Below, one piece after another: positions 21,796-30,624 of a DNA stretch of 64,000 nucleotides (the first letter of the stretch is position 1; each line of letters starts with the position of its first letter). A program made the position numbers and the translations under genes. A model generated the notes under the pieces. It saw only the letters and a program-made list of their open reading frames with translations. It was not told where the DNA came from and did no database searches. This DNA comes from Candidatus Thiopontia autotrophica (GTDB lineage: Bacteria > Pseudomonadota > Gammaproteobacteria > GCF-002020875). Where the stretch lies: assembly GCA_014384675.1 (NCBI GenBank), contig JACNFK010000034.1, positions 62,001 through 126,000 of the forward strand, in the 5' to 3' direction.

Positions 21796-22890
21796 ATGAG
21801 CACCAACCCAGATGACAAAGGACAGATTCGTGAAATCCGCATAAACCCGATTGTCCCTAGTGAATCCGTACTGGTGGCAACCGCCCGCAGTATGCGTCCT
21901 GTAACAGAGGAGGAACAGGCCCCGCGAGATACCCGCAGCCATGTAGAGAGCTGTCCATTCTGCAGTGGAAATGAGGAGAGAACTCCTCCTGCAATAGCCA
22001 CATACCCCAATGAGGATGAATGGGAGATTCGTGTCGTGGAAAATCTGTTTCCAGTACTCGGAAAGGCCAGTGATGAGACTCAGGCAAACCTTAATTTTGG
22101 CCTCCAATCTGCCATCGAGGGGTACGGTCACCATGAGGTGATGATTGACCACAACAACCATGGGGCAGTAGTCAACGATATGAGTGAAGAGCATCTAACC
22201 ATGCTCTTTACCGCCTATCAGGATCGAATGCGTGAGCTCTATGAGAGCAATCGAATCCGTTTTGTGCTGGTTTTCAAAAACTACGGCCCAGCTGCCGGCG
22301 CCAGTATTCGCCACACCCACAGCCAGATTATTGCAATGCCGGTGGTGCCACAGAATGTCCATGATGAGGTGATAAACAGTGCCGCTCACTACCAAAAATA
22401 TCATCAATGCATATTCTGCACCCTGATTGATGAGGCCCTTACCTTCGAGACCACAATATATGACCGTCACTCAGGCGAGGTTCGCAGAAAAATAAATGTA
22501 GGGCAGTATGTAGTCGACAGATCAGACCACTTTATTGCCATCAAGCCATTTGCCAGCCGCTTCGAGTGGGAAGTCCATATTCTGCCACTGGTTCATCAAA
22601 GCGATTACCTGAACACCTCCGCAGAAGAGCTGGCAGACTTTGCAAAAATTGTAAAACGGACCATGCAGCGACTGGATGCAGTTCTGGGCGGGGTACAGTA
22701 CAACTACTTCCTCCACTCCATTCCTCACAATGAAGATTGTGAGAGCTGTCACGCAAGCTTCCACTGGCATCTTGAGATCGTTCCCCGCACCAGTATCCCT
22801 ACCGGATTTGAGTTGGGGTCAGGACTCTTTGTAAACACCATTAGTCCCGAGCAGGCTGCCGAGCAGCTACGTAACACAGTAGTGGAGTAA
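21796..22890 (+). CDS. GalT-family nucleotidyltransferase
   Basis: 364 residues from the ATG at 21796 (an in-frame ATG at 21742 is possible; neither has a strong ribosome site). Two histidine-triad folds: a Zn-type CPFC motif (C53, C56), the active-site loop H173-T-H175-S-Q177, and a second CIFC pair (C205, C208). The Gln after the second His is typical of UMP/AMP-transferring GalT enzymes rather than HIT hydrolases. Canonical role is galactose-1-phosphate uridylyltransferase, but no galE or galK is nearby, and in thiotrophs GalT relatives have been described as adenylylsulfate:phosphate adenylyltransferases. Substrate is therefore open. Confidence 0.82.
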   Translation: MSTNPDDKGQIREIRINPIVPSESVLVATARSMRPVTEEEQAPRDTRSHVESCPFCSGNEERTPPAIATYPNEDEWEIRVVENLFPVLGKASDETQANLNFGLQSAIEGYGHHEVMIDHNNHGAVVNDMSEEHLTMLFTAYQDRMRELYESNRIRFVLVFKNYGPAAGASIRHTHSQIIAMPVVPQNVHDEVINSAAHYQKYHQCIFCTLIDEALTFETTIYDRHSGEVRRKINVGQYVVDRSDHFIAIKPFASRFEWEVHILPLVHQSDYLNTSAEELADFAKIVKRTMQRLDAVLGGVQYNYFLHSIPHNEDCESCHASFHWHLEIVPRTSIPTGFELGSGLFVNTISPEQAAEQLRNTVVE

Positions 22891-22979
22891 GGAGCCCACA
22901 AAGGAGCCTGCGGAGATTGCAAATCTTGTCTGATTCAAAGAGAATTACGCCCCTCTAATATAGGCCTGAAAATAACAAA

Positions 22980-23393
22980 ATGACTACAACAACCAAGATG
23001 AGTGATGAAGAGTGCCGTTTTTGCAATGCCAGCCCCACCCGACGTATCTTGATCGAAGGAAAATACGGTTTTGCAGCACTGGATCGCCCCCCCGTCAATG
23101 ATGGCCATTTTCTGGTTATACCCTACCGCCACTTTCCAGATTACTTTGAGATAGGTGATGAGGAGCGTGAAGATCTATGGTCACTCGTAGCTCAGGGGAA
23201 AAAAATAGTTGACGAAAAGTACAATCCAGATGGCTACAATATCGGCATCAATGTAGGCGAGTCTGCTGGCCAATCAGTCCCTCACCTTCATATCCACGTT
23301 ATTCCACGCTATAAAGGTGATGTAGAAAATCCCAAGGGCGGGGTTCGCGGAGTTGTCCCTAAACGAAAACTATATACCCTTCAACCCGATTAA
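22980..23393 (+). CDS. HIT family hydrolase
   Basis: 137 residues with the histidine triad HLHIHVIPR near residue 103 and an upstream CRFC zinc-type pair (C12, C15). Proteins of this family hydrolyse dinucleoside polyphosphates or nucleoside phosphoramidates; some also act on adenylylsulfate. It follows the GalT-like gene in the same direction, 90 bases apart. A second ATG at 22998 is an alternative start. Confidence 0.9.
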   Translation: MTTTTKMSDEECRFCNASPTRRILIEGKYGFAALDRPPVNDGHFLVIPYRHFPDYFEIGDEEREDLWSLVAQGKKIVDEKYNPDGYNIGINVGESAGQSVPHLHIHVIPRYKGDVENPKGGVRGVVPKRKLYTLQPD

Positions 23394-23394
23394 C

Positions 23395-23423
23395 TAAGTC
23401 ACTTCGTGACCCAATCAGATCTC
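23395..23423. repeat. REP-like palindromic repeat, copy A
   Basis: 29 bases identical to 43181-43209. The centre GTCAC-TTC-GTGAC is a hairpin. It begins just after the HIT gene stop, upstream of the terminator. Confidence 0.75.
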
Positions 23424-23434
23424 AAGACAAAAAA

Positions 23435-23466
23435 AGCCCAGCTCACTGAGCTGGGCTCTTTTATTT
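23435..23466. terminator. Strong intrinsic terminator after the HIT gene
   Basis: A perfect stem with 10 bp arms (AGCCCAGCTC pairing with GAGCTGGGCT, 3-base loop) is flanked by an A run on the left and a T-rich run on the right, so it can end the plus-strand HIT transcript and the minus-strand 52-residue gene. Confidence 0.9.
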
Positions 23467-23483
23467 GTACTCTGTAAACGGTG

Positions 23484-23642
23484 TTACGGAGTTTTTGGAG
23501 TCTCGTATGGGACCTCTGTCTGGAATGACTCCCAGATGGTCTCATAACCAACAAAGCCCTGCTCGGTTGGCTCTTTCTGGCGGGTTGTCAGGAAACGGCT
23601 ATGCCCCGTAGGGACAGTTGGTTTTGTTTTTTCTTCGCTCAT
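23484..23642 (-). CDS. 52-residue hypothetical protein
   Basis: A short minus-strand frame starting with ATG at 23642 behind an excellent ribosome site (AAGAGGTGAT, correct spacing) and ending TAA just before the bidirectional terminator. The product is hydrophilic, Thr/Pro/Glu-rich (MSEEKTKPTVPTGHSRF at the start, TPKTP at the end), with aromatic residues in the middle (GFVGYETIWESF); no Cys, no signal, no membrane segment. I do not recognise it. The combination of ribosome site, stop and terminator argues that it is a real gene. It lies 130 bases downstream of the FKBP gene on the same strand. Confidence 0.7.
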   Translation of the reverse strand: MSEEKTKPTVPTGHSRFLTTRQKEPTEQGFVGYETIWESFQTEVPYETPKTP

Positions 23643-23776
23643 AAATCACCTCTTGTCTAAAAAACACAGGATGGCCACCACAAGGGATTGCAGCTTCAAA
23701 CCATCTTGAATTGTTATAAAAAAAATCCTCTATCATTAAACTGGCACAACTTATAACACCTTAAGGTACCGTTCTG

Positions 23777-24286
23777 TTACTCGGTCAATTCTACCATATT
23801 CTCAATTTCTGGCTCAGGCTCAATCGGGCCACCCAGTTCGATCTCCTCCTCTGTCGCATCACGCACAGTGAGAATCTCGAGCTTAAAGAGAAGATCCCGG
23901 CCACAAAGTGGATTATTGCCATCAATGGTCACACTCTTCTCATCAACCCGGGTCACCAGAAAGTTTTTTGTCTCCCCTTTATCATTCTCCATGATAATGG
24001 TGGTGCCAACCTCACGGTAATCTTCCGGCACATTCTCCAGATGATCGGTAATCACCAGGGACTCATCACGTTCACCATAGAGCAAGTCACCTTCAATTGG
24101 CACCTCAATGACCTCACCACTAGAGCGCCCCTCCAATGCCTCCATAATGGGGCCAGAGAGAATCTCGTTGCGTCCATGAACATAACCGACGGGAAATTCC
24201 ACAGCAGTCAATTCTGCACCGCTCTTCTGATCCAAAACCTGGTAGGTCAGTTCAACCAGCTTATTTTCCTGAACAGTCTCACTCAT
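23777..24286 (-). CDS. FKBP-type peptidyl-prolyl isomerase, SlyD-like
   Basis: 169 residues: FKBP catalytic halves (about 8-70 and 125-150) interrupted by the insert-in-flap chaperone domain, as in SlyD. Conserved segments include the FPVGY-HGRNEI start of the flap and GNNPLCGRDLLFKLEIL. The C-terminal tail is acidic (EEIELGGPIEPEPEIEN) and has no His-rich metal-binding extension. It follows a small hypothetical gene by 15 bases and may act in folding or metal insertion; the nearby apr operon is the only functional hint. Confidence 0.88.
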   Translation of the reverse strand: MSETVQENKLVELTYQVLDQKSGAELTAVEFPVGYVHGRNEILSGPIMEALEGRSSGEVIEVPIEGDLLYGERDESLVITDHLENVPEDYREVGTTIIMENDKGETKNFLVTRVDEKSVTIDGNNPLCGRDLLFKLEILTVRDATEEEIELGGPIEPEPEIENMVELTE

Positions 24287-24300
24287 AACGTTCTACACCA

Positions 24301-24651
24301 CTAGAAAATGGAGGCGCTAAAGATTTTTACATCATCCTTTTCGTAACCCAGCACCATTCTACCGAGCCACTCTCCATCCTTCTCGGTGCTTCGCACCCGG
24401 AACAGAACAGTGACATGTTCGCCACGACGGATCATCCCCAGGTAGTCTGACTCCTCTGAGAGGTTTCTTGCCAGTTGACTCTTGGCAAACTGCTTTCCAA
24501 CCTCTATCTCATTGAGACCCTGCAAGAGCTCATAAGAGAAGTGGCGGGTAAACATGCCGTACTCACCTTCATTGGAATACTTAATCAAGTCATGCCACAT
24601 GGGAAGGCCAGCTTCCAGAATCTCCTCGTCACTATTGTCGATAATATTCAT
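24301..24651 (-). CDS. 116-residue hypothetical protein
   Basis: A soluble protein with no signal peptide or membrane segment and no cysteine. The second half (HVTVLFRVRSTEKDGEWLGRMVLGYE) looks like a small beta-sheet domain. I do not recognise a family. It is in an apparent two-gene unit with the SlyD-like gene and lies downstream of aprA across a large inverted repeat, so it is probably transcribed separately from apr. Confidence 0.7.
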   Translation of the reverse strand: MNIIDNSDEEILEAGLPMWHDLIKYSNEGEYGMFTRHFSYELLQGLNEIEVGKQFAKSQLARNLSEESDYLGMIRRGEHVTVLFRVRSTEKDGEWLGRMVLGYEKDDVKIFSASIF

Positions 24652-24698
24652 TCAAAAATCCTGAATTTCCCACTTTATAATCAAACTATCCTCGAACA

Positions 24699-24762
24699 GG
24701 TCCAATAAAAAAGATCAACAGACGAACATTTACACATTCGAATGTTGATCCTTTATTGAACC
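24699..24762. repeat. Large imperfect inverted repeat downstream of aprA
   Basis: Left arm 24699-24720 and right arm 24743-24762 pair over about 20 bases (GGTCCAATAAA and GATCAACA pair with TGTTGATC and TTTATTGAACC) around a 22-base loop. AT-rich, with a T-rich stretch on the minus strand at the base, so it may serve as terminator or 3' stabiliser of the sat-aprMBA mRNA. Confidence 0.65.
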
Positions 24763-24780
24763 GATCCAACAAGGATCAGA

Positions 24781-26685
24781 CTAGCTCTCTCCAGACTTTA
24801 TATCTGCAAGAGCCTTATCCTCGATATCTCCAACCAGGTGATACAGTGGAGCTTTCTCCATAGTATATGCACCAGTCTTCGGATCACGACGAGATACTGT
24901 CAGAACATGCCAGTTCTTGTCATCTACCTTCATGGCATCACCACGGTAGTAGTAACCAGGCCAGCGTGTCTCCTTACGGAACAGGGTGTGCTGCATAACA
25001 GACTCAGAGGCAAGCATACGATGCTTCAGCTCCCAGGCACGTAGCAACTCGTGGATATCCTCTGCAGCAATCTTCTCAAGATCCTCTTCCAGGATCTTCA
25101 TCTTCTTCAGACCAATGTTCAACAGCTTATCATTGGTCATGTAGTTAACAGATGCACCACCAGCGTACTCATCCATCATCTTCTGCAGACGATCAAGACC
25201 CTGGCGTGGGTTGATGTAGTTAGGGTTAACTGAACCAGCAACGATATCGTTACGATAAACCTTATAGTGCTCCATTGGCTTATAGATATCTTCCTTGCGG
25301 TCACTGATCTGCTTCTCGGAAACTACGATTCCATCAGCCTTGCCATCATCGATGTACTTACAGGCAGCCTTGGCAGCCAGACGACCCTCTGTGAATGAGC
25401 CAGAAGAGAATGCATGTGGAGTACCACCAACAGCATCACCAGCACCAAACAGACCTTCAACTGTGGTCATACGGTTGTAGCCCCAGAAGTACTCATCAGG
25501 AGATACATCCTCAGGACCAGAACACCATGCACCACAACCGGTAGCATGTGAACCCATAACGTATGGCTCGGAGGTTGTCAGCTCAGGATTCTCATACTTT
25601 GGATTGACGTCAGTCGCAGCCCAAAGTACAGCCTGACCAACAGTCATGCCGAGGAAGTTGTGCCAACCGATCTCCTCAAGATGCGGATCCTGGAATGAGT
25701 GCATGGTTACCATGTGAATTGGGCCACGTCCTGCATTGATCTCATTGATCAGTGCATGGTTACGCAGACAGGTTGGAATAGGACGATGAGTTGCGTGTGA
25801 CGCTTCTGGATCCAGATACTCCTTGCCTACCATCTTCTGCAGATCAGGGAACCACTTGGACTCATACTCTTCACCATTACAGTTCTGAGTGTAAGTCTTA
25901 AGATGCAGGAAGTATGCACCAACAGGACCATAACCATCCTTGAATCGAGCAAGTACGATACGGTTTTCCATCTGAGTCATCTTGGCACCAGCCTGAATCA
26001 TCAGACCATAAGCAGAACCAGAAGACCAAGGTGCGTACCATACACGACCAGCACCCTCACCAACAGAACGTGGCTTAAAGATATTGGATGCACCACCAGC
26101 ACCAACGACTACAGTCTTGGACTTGAATACGTGATAGTTACCAGTACGTACGTTGAAACCAACAGCACCAGCAACACGATTCTCTTTACTCTCATCCATC
26201 AGCAGATGGGTAACACAGATACGGTTGAACACCTTGTCGGCAGACTTCTTGGCAGCCTCAGCCACAAGTGGCTTGTAGGACTCACCATGAATCATGATCT
26301 GCCAGCGTCCTTCACGCAGATAGGCGCCAGTCTTCGGGTCACGCATGATTGGCATGCCCCACTCCTCAAACTGATGTACTGCAGAGTCAACATGACGTGC
26401 CATATCAAAGGCAAGGTCCTCACGAACCATGCCCATCAGGTCGATACGGGCATAACGAACATGATCTTCCGGATTATTCTCACCGAAACGGGTTCCCATA
26501 TAGCAGTTAATTGCATAGAGACCCTGTGCAACTGCACCAGAACGGTTAATGTTTGCCTTCTCGGCAACAACAATCTTCTTGTCCTGGCCCCAGAAGCGTG
26601 CCTCCCATGCTGCACCAGTTCCACCGAGACCTGCACCAGCAACCAGGACATCGATATTATCTTCTACGATAGTTTTATAAGCCAT
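24781..26685 (-). CDS. aprA: Adenylylsulfate reductase alpha subunit
   Basis: FAD subunit of the APS reductase, which in sulfur oxidisers runs in reverse: sulfite plus AMP to adenylylsulfate. 634 residues. FAD-binding AGAGLGGTGAAWEA near residue 16, capping and C-terminal helical domains of the fumarate-reductase family, and the active-site region GRWQIMIHGESYKP. The ATG shares a base with the aprB stop. Last gene of sat-aprM-aprB-aprA. Confidence 0.97.
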   Translation of the reverse strand: MAYKTIVEDNIDVLVAGAGLGGTGAAWEARFWGQDKKIVVAEKANINRSGAVAQGLYAINCYMGTRFGENNPEDHVRYARIDLMGMVREDLAFDMARHVDSAVHQFEEWGMPIMRDPKTGAYLREGRWQIMIHGESYKPLVAEAAKKSADKVFNRICVTHLLMDESKENRVAGAVGFNVRTGNYHVFKSKTVVVGAGGASNIFKPRSVGEGAGRVWYAPWSSGSAYGLMIQAGAKMTQMENRIVLARFKDGYGPVGAYFLHLKTYTQNCNGEEYESKWFPDLQKMVGKEYLDPEASHATHRPIPTCLRNHALINEINAGRGPIHMVTMHSFQDPHLEEIGWHNFLGMTVGQAVLWAATDVNPKYENPELTTSEPYVMGSHATGCGAWCSGPEDVSPDEYFWGYNRMTTVEGLFGAGDAVGGTPHAFSSGSFTEGRLAAKAACKYIDDGKADGIVVSEKQISDRKEDIYKPMEHYKVYRNDIVAGSVNPNYINPRQGLDRLQKMMDEYAGGASVNYMTNDKLLNIGLKKMKILEEDLEKIAAEDIHELLRAWELKHRMLASESVMQHTLFRKETRWPGYYYRGDAMKVDDKNWHVLTVSRRDPKTGAYTMEKAPLYHLVGDIEDKALADIKSGES

Positions 26686-27170
26686 TAGTAGTACACCCCT
26701 TCTTTCATTTCCAGACCATTGGACTCGAGGGTGTGTAAACTACCTTCATCGAGACGAATATATTTTGGTTCATTATATAGGCGCTGGTTGTCATCACGCT
26801 GCTCCTGACTTGGTGCAGGAACATCAGCCAGCTGAGGAATTGTCTCACGCCATGGCTTGGTCGTAATTGGTGCCAACAGATTCAGATCCATCTCTCCACT
26901 ACGTGATTTAATGCGCCAGGCGATAACGCCCTTCTCCTCATCACGGTCCACACGTACCGAGTGACCCAGAGGGGCAAAGTCGGCATAACCACGGACATCG
27001 ATTGCATGGTGAGGACAGGCCTTCACGCATGAGTAGCACTCCCAACACATGTTGGGCTCAATGTTATAGGCACGACGATATTTATCATCGATGTGCATAA
27101 TGTCGGATGGGCAGATATCAACACAGTGACCGCAACCATCACAACGAGTCATATATACAAAAGTAGGCAT
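26685..27170 (-). CDS. aprB: Adenylylsulfate reductase beta subunit
   Basis: Ferredoxin-type subunit with two [4Fe-4S] clusters: CDGCGHCVDICPSDI (residues 9-23) and CWECYSCVKACPHHA (about 42-56). 161 residues including the C-terminal tail that wraps round AprA. Passes electrons from AprA towards the membrane protein AprM encoded just upstream. Confidence 0.97.
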   Translation of the reverse strand: MPTFVYMTRCDGCGHCVDICPSDIMHIDDKYRRAYNIEPNMCWECYSCVKACPHHAIDVRGYADFAPLGHSVRVDRDEEKGVIAWRIKSRSGEMDLNLLAPITTKPWRETIPQLADVPAPSQEQRDDNQRLYNEPKYIRLDEGSLHTLESNGLEMKEGVYY

Positions 27171-27204
27171 AATCTTTCCTTTTTGTCTAGATTAATCTTA
27201 TAAA

Positions 27205-28026
27205 TCAGTAATGCTTTGGCTCTTCATTCTTGATGCCAAGCCCCATATAGCCAGGGTTCTTACCCATATACTCAGGGATATCAGGGAATCTTGCGTGTAG
27301 TTCAGCAGATGCCAGATCAGGTATCTCGGGCAGATTCTCATTAGAACCATCAGCATGAACTGTACGCTTGTTATAAGCTGCAGCAGGCTTGAAGAACATA
27401 TGAGAGAACTTGGACCAGTAAACCCCACCGAATAGTGAAGCTGTAGAGAGGATCACCAGGATAAACCAGACTCCGGTGCCGCCACCAGTTAAAGACCAGA
27501 CCAGAGCTGTAGTTGATGTAGCCATCAGTGAGAGGCTGAACATATCTCTTCTAATCTCGATATTTGTCCATGTATTACCCTCGGCAGCAACATCTACCTT
27601 GAATACAAACCAGAACCACCAGCTACCTACAAACAGACTGATAGCGCCCAGGTGCCAGAACAGATTCAATGTTGAATCGGCAGCATTATCACCAAAAATC
27701 ATCATTGCAGTAGCTACATTGAATGAGATAAAACCATACATAGTCAGCAGATGTACAAGTCTGCGAGTCTGGTTACAGAACTCTCCAGAGAGTGCTACAT
27801 CGGTAACAATGGTCTTGACCAGAATAGAGGCTGCAGGAGCAGTTTTTGTGGCATTCTGCTTCTCTTTTGCAGCTTTCTCGAAGAAGTATTGAGCACTCTT
27901 CTTATGCATCATGTCCAGCACAGTCATAACAATAACGAGCGCAACCATCACCATTACATACGTCTGCATTGACGCATATGTGATGCCTGCATCCACTAGT
28001 GACTGGATAGGGGTATTACTTAACAT
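27205..28026 (-). CDS. aprM: AprM, membrane anchor for APS reductase
   Basis: 273 residues with about five to six hydrophobic segments and HKKSAQYF and RRLVHLLTMYGF loops; similar to the NarI/heme-b-like AprM found directly upstream of aprBA in many gammaproteobacterial sulfur oxidisers, where it replaces QmoABC as the quinone link. A soluble tail of about 55 residues follows the last segment. Located between sat and aprB, as expected. No qmo genes are in the window. Confidence 0.9.
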   Translation of the reverse strand: MLSNTPIQSLVDAGITYASMQTYVMVMVALVIVMTVLDMMHKKSAQYFFEKAAKEKQNATKTAPAASILVKTIVTDVALSGEFCNQTRRLVHLLTMYGFISFNVATAMMIFGDNAADSTLNLFWHLGAISLFVGSWWFWFVFKVDVAAEGNTWTNIEIRRDMFSLSLMATSTTALVWSLTGGGTGVWFILVILSTASLFGGVYWSKFSHMFFKPAAAYNKRTVHADGSNENLPEIPDLASAELHARFPDIPEYMGKNPGYMGLGIKNEEPKHY

Positions 28027-28085
28027 AGTATTTTCCTTTTAAAATTCAACAACAAAAATAAACATTAACAACCATCAAAAACAAC

Positions 28086-29303
28086 TTACTGGGCAGAGTG
28101 CCCCTTCATCTCAATCTTCACATTCTCATCATCACTAAGAGTTGCGTAGTAGTCCTGAAGCACCTTGGCAACCTCTGGACGGCTGAAGGTAGCAGGTAGA
28201 GCCTCACCTTCGGACAACATCTTGCGCACCTTGGTGCCAGACAACAGAATACGATCATCCTTGCCATGAGGACAGGTCTTCATTGATGCCATGCCGTCAC
28301 AGGCATTACACCAGAAGGTCCAGTCGATCTTCAGTGGCTTGGTCTCCAGAGCATTCTCTGGAATCTCGTCAAAGATGGACTGCGCATCAAATGGGCCATA
28401 ATAATCACCGACACCAGCGTGATCACGACCAACAATCAGATGAGAACAGCCATAGTTCTGACGGAAAACAGCATGTAGCAGCGCCTCACGAGGACCGGCA
28501 AAACGCATATCCAGTGGATAGCCTGCCTGAACCACACTGTTTGGAACAAAATAGTTATCAATAAGAGTCTGAATCGCCTCAGAGCGAACCTCTGCAGGAA
28601 TATCACCCTTCTTCAGCTTACCGAGTGTAGAGTGAACCAGCACACCATCCAGAGTCTCTACTGCAATCTTTGCAAGATACTCATGGGAACGGTGCATCGG
28701 GTTACGGGTCTGGAATGCAGCAATGGTATTCCACCCCTTTGACTCGAACAGGGCACGGGTCTGCTCAGGTGTCATGAACTGATCACCATAAGTCTCGGGG
28801 AAACCGCCCAGAGAGAGCACCTTGATTGGACCGGCAAGATTAACCTCACCCTGATCCATCACCATCTGTACACCTGGATGCTCCAGATCAGTAGTCTTGT
28901 AAACCGACATGCACTCATGCTCTTTATCGATACCGTACTTCTCGGTAACTGTCATGGTTGCAACAACATCTCCACTCTCACCATCAACCAGCGCAACATC
29001 AGAACCCTCATGGGTAGTATCTGCTGTGGCACTATCAGTAGATAGAGTTACCGGAATAGGCCAGAACAGGCCGCTCTCCATAGTGTATGAATCACAAACA
29101 CCCTTCCAATCGGCATGGTTCATAAAACCATCCAGTGGAGTAAATCCACCGATACCCATCATATAGATATCACCAGCCTCACGCGAGGTAATAGTGATTT
29201 TTGGAAGTGTCTCTGCACGCGCCTTCTCATCCTCAAGGGCTGTGCCCTCAAGCAATAGTGATTTCAACTCACCGCCACCATGTGGTCTGACTAGATTTGA
29301 CAT
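28086..29303 (-). CDS. sat: ATP sulfurylase (dissimilatory type)
   Basis: In the oxidative direction makes ATP and sulfate from adenylylsulfate and pyrophosphate. 405 residues from ATG 29303, which has an AAGGA ribosome site; five upstream codons in frame are not needed. Signature motifs: [12 protein letters not shown] (HxxH), [17 protein letters not shown], and a C-terminal Zn-type cluster [16 protein letters not shown] seen in the homo-oligomeric Sat of sulfur oxidisers. First gene of the sat-aprMBA unit. Confidence 0.96.
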   Translation of the reverse strand: MSNLVRPHGGGELKSLLLEGTALEDEKARAETLPKITITSREAGDIYMMGIGGFTPLDGFMNHADWKGVCDSYTMESGLFWPIPVTLSTDSATADTTHEGSDVALVDGESGDVVATMTVTEKYGIDKEHECMSVYKTTDLEHPGVQMVMDQGEVNLAGPIKVLSLGGFPETYGDQFMTPEQTRALFESKGWNTIAAFQTRNPMHRSHEYLAKIAVETLDGVLVHSTLGKLKKGDIPAEVRSEAIQTLIDNYFVPNSVVQAGYPLDMRFAGPREALLHAVFRQNYGCSHLIVGRDHAGVGDYYGPFDAQSIFDEIPENALETKPLKIDWTFWCNACDGMASMKTCPHGKDDRILLSGTKVRKMLSEGEALPATFSRPEVAKVLQDYYATLSDDENVKIEMKGHSAQ

Positions 29304-29582
29304 CGTTATCCTTTCCATTTGAATTTTCGACCGTGCAACTCTACTGTTTCCGCTACACCGTTCAAGCAGGTAAATCTTCTTTTGATATAAGCTTCACTTA
29401 TTGGTTAAAGATAATTTTATGATAGGCTGATATTAGAGCTGAAAAACAGCGCCAAAAAAAACTGCTGTTTTTATTTTAGCTGTTAAATATCATCTAGTTA
29501 CAATAAGCAACCTGACACATCAACCAACCTCTGCTACACTCCGTTTAACCAACTTTTTTACTCAACTATAGCACCCATATTG

Positions 29583-29996
29583 ATGACAAAATCTTTCCCA
29601 TGCCCTTTTGCCAAGGCCATTTTGAATGGACATTCCCGCTGTAAATTCAGTGAAACATTCCATATTTCAGAGCGCCACGGAGTACAGTGCACCCAGCCCT
29701 CAACCCAACAACTCTGCGCACAACTATCTTCTCAGCTCCACCACCAGAGCCACTTCGCCCTTGGAGTAACCAGAATACCAAAACAGATTACCAGCAATAT
29801 GGAGTTAAGAATTCAGTGCGGAGGGCTAAATGGTCTGCAACAGTGCACATCCAGGGAGGATGAAACTACAGATATAGCAACACTGATAGAGATGGCAACC
29901 GAAATGTTTGGTGCTATAGATAAAATGCCATACCAACAGATAATACAATCAATAAGTCAATGGGCCCCCAAAAGAAGAGGACGCCAACTGCCATGA
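29583..29996 (+). CDS. Cys-containing conserved hypothetical protein
   Basis: 137 residues from the ATG at 29583. Six cysteines in a regular pattern in the first two thirds (CPFAKAIL, SRCKFSE, VQCTQ, LCAQL, IQCGG, QQCTS), no signal peptide and no membrane segment. The pattern 'CPF...C...ERxGVxC...C' looks conserved in proteins of purple and colourless sulfur bacteria as far as I recall, but it has no name. Convergent with iscU, 12 bases apart. Possible metal or Fe-S binding; this is inference from the cysteines and the neighbour. Confidence 0.7.
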   Translation: MTKSFPCPFAKAILNGHSRCKFSETFHISERHGVQCTQPSTQQLCAQLSSQLHHQSHFALGVTRIPKQITSNMELRIQCGGLNGLQQCTSREDETTDIATLIEMATEMFGAIDKMPYQQIIQSISQWAPKRRGRQLP

Positions 29997-30008
29997 ACCT
30001 CCAGGAAG

Positions 30009-30395
30009 TTACCCCTTATCCTGCTTGGACTGATAATCCTCAACTGCAGCCTTGATTGCATCCTCAGCCAGCACAGAACAGTGCACCTTTACCGGCGGCA
30101 GCGCCAACTCCTCGGCAATATCTGAATTCTTGATCTGCTGGGCCTCATCCAGAGTCTTGCCCTTGACCCACTCAGTCACCAGTGAACTGGAGGCAATTGC
30201 AGAACCACAGCCATAAGTCTTGAATTTTGCATCCTCTATCACACCATCCTGGTTTACCTGAATCTGCAACTTCATCACATCGCCACAGGCCGGTGCACCC
30301 ACCATACCGGTACCGACATCATCTGCATCCTTATTCATCACCCCAACATTTCTTGGGTTTTCGTAATGGTCCATCACCTTATCACTGTAAGCCAT
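30009..30395 (-). CDS. iscU: Iron-sulfur cluster scaffold IscU
   Basis: 128 residues with all functional positions of IscU: C37 and D39 (in ACGDVMKL), C63 (YGCGSA), H105 and C106 (KVHCSVLAEDA), and the LPPVK segment (99-103) recognised by the HscA chaperone. Scaffold on which [2Fe-2S] clusters are built. It has a CAGGAG ribosome site. No iscS, iscA, hscBA or fdx is beside it, so this is either a second copy or a relocated isc gene. Confidence 0.95.
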   Translation of the reverse strand: MAYSDKVMDHYENPRNVGVMNKDADDVGTGMVGAPACGDVMKLQIQVNQDGVIEDAKFKTYGCGSAIASSSLVTEWVKGKTLDEAQQIKNSDIAEELALPPVKVHCSVLAEDAIKAAVEDYQSKQDKG

Positions 30396-30524
30396 CTAAC
30401 TGCTCCTGGAAAACTGCCCAAATAAATACTTGACCTTTTTACTATACTATAGGCCAATCAAGCTTGCATTAAATATCAGTGACGCATTATATTCCAATTA
30501 ATGGTATCTGATTAGAAGATCGAT

Positions 30525-30618
30525 AAAAAAACGCCAGACATCATCCTGATGTCCGGCGTTACTAACTCCTCCTCTCCCTCCTCGAAGTCCATCTCGAGGG
30601 ACACTCCTCCAAGTGGGT
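30525..30618 (-). ncRNA. Candidate CsrA/RsmA-sequestering small RNA (RsmY/RsmZ/CsrB type)
   Basis: Minus-strand RNA of about 94 nt, predicted from a promoter (TTGACA, 17 bp, TAGAGT) to an intrinsic terminator with seven U. It contains nine GGA motifs. Three hairpins can be drawn by eye: 30615-30602 (4 bp, loop UGGAGG), 30599-30580 (6 bp CCUCGA/UCGAGG, loop GAUGGACU) and 30559-30531 (13 bp terminator stem, loop GGA). GGA exposed in each loop plus GGA repeats in the linker is the hallmark of RNAs that titrate CsrA/RsmA. No credible reading frame. Lies in the gap between iscU and the ArsR gene. The exact 5' end is inferred. Confidence 0.72.
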
Positions 30619-30624
30619 CGAAGA

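Noticed and set aside
25903-26688. Plus-strand open frame of 261 codons
   Set aside because: Lies fully antisense to aprA; no ribosome site or protein-like composition.
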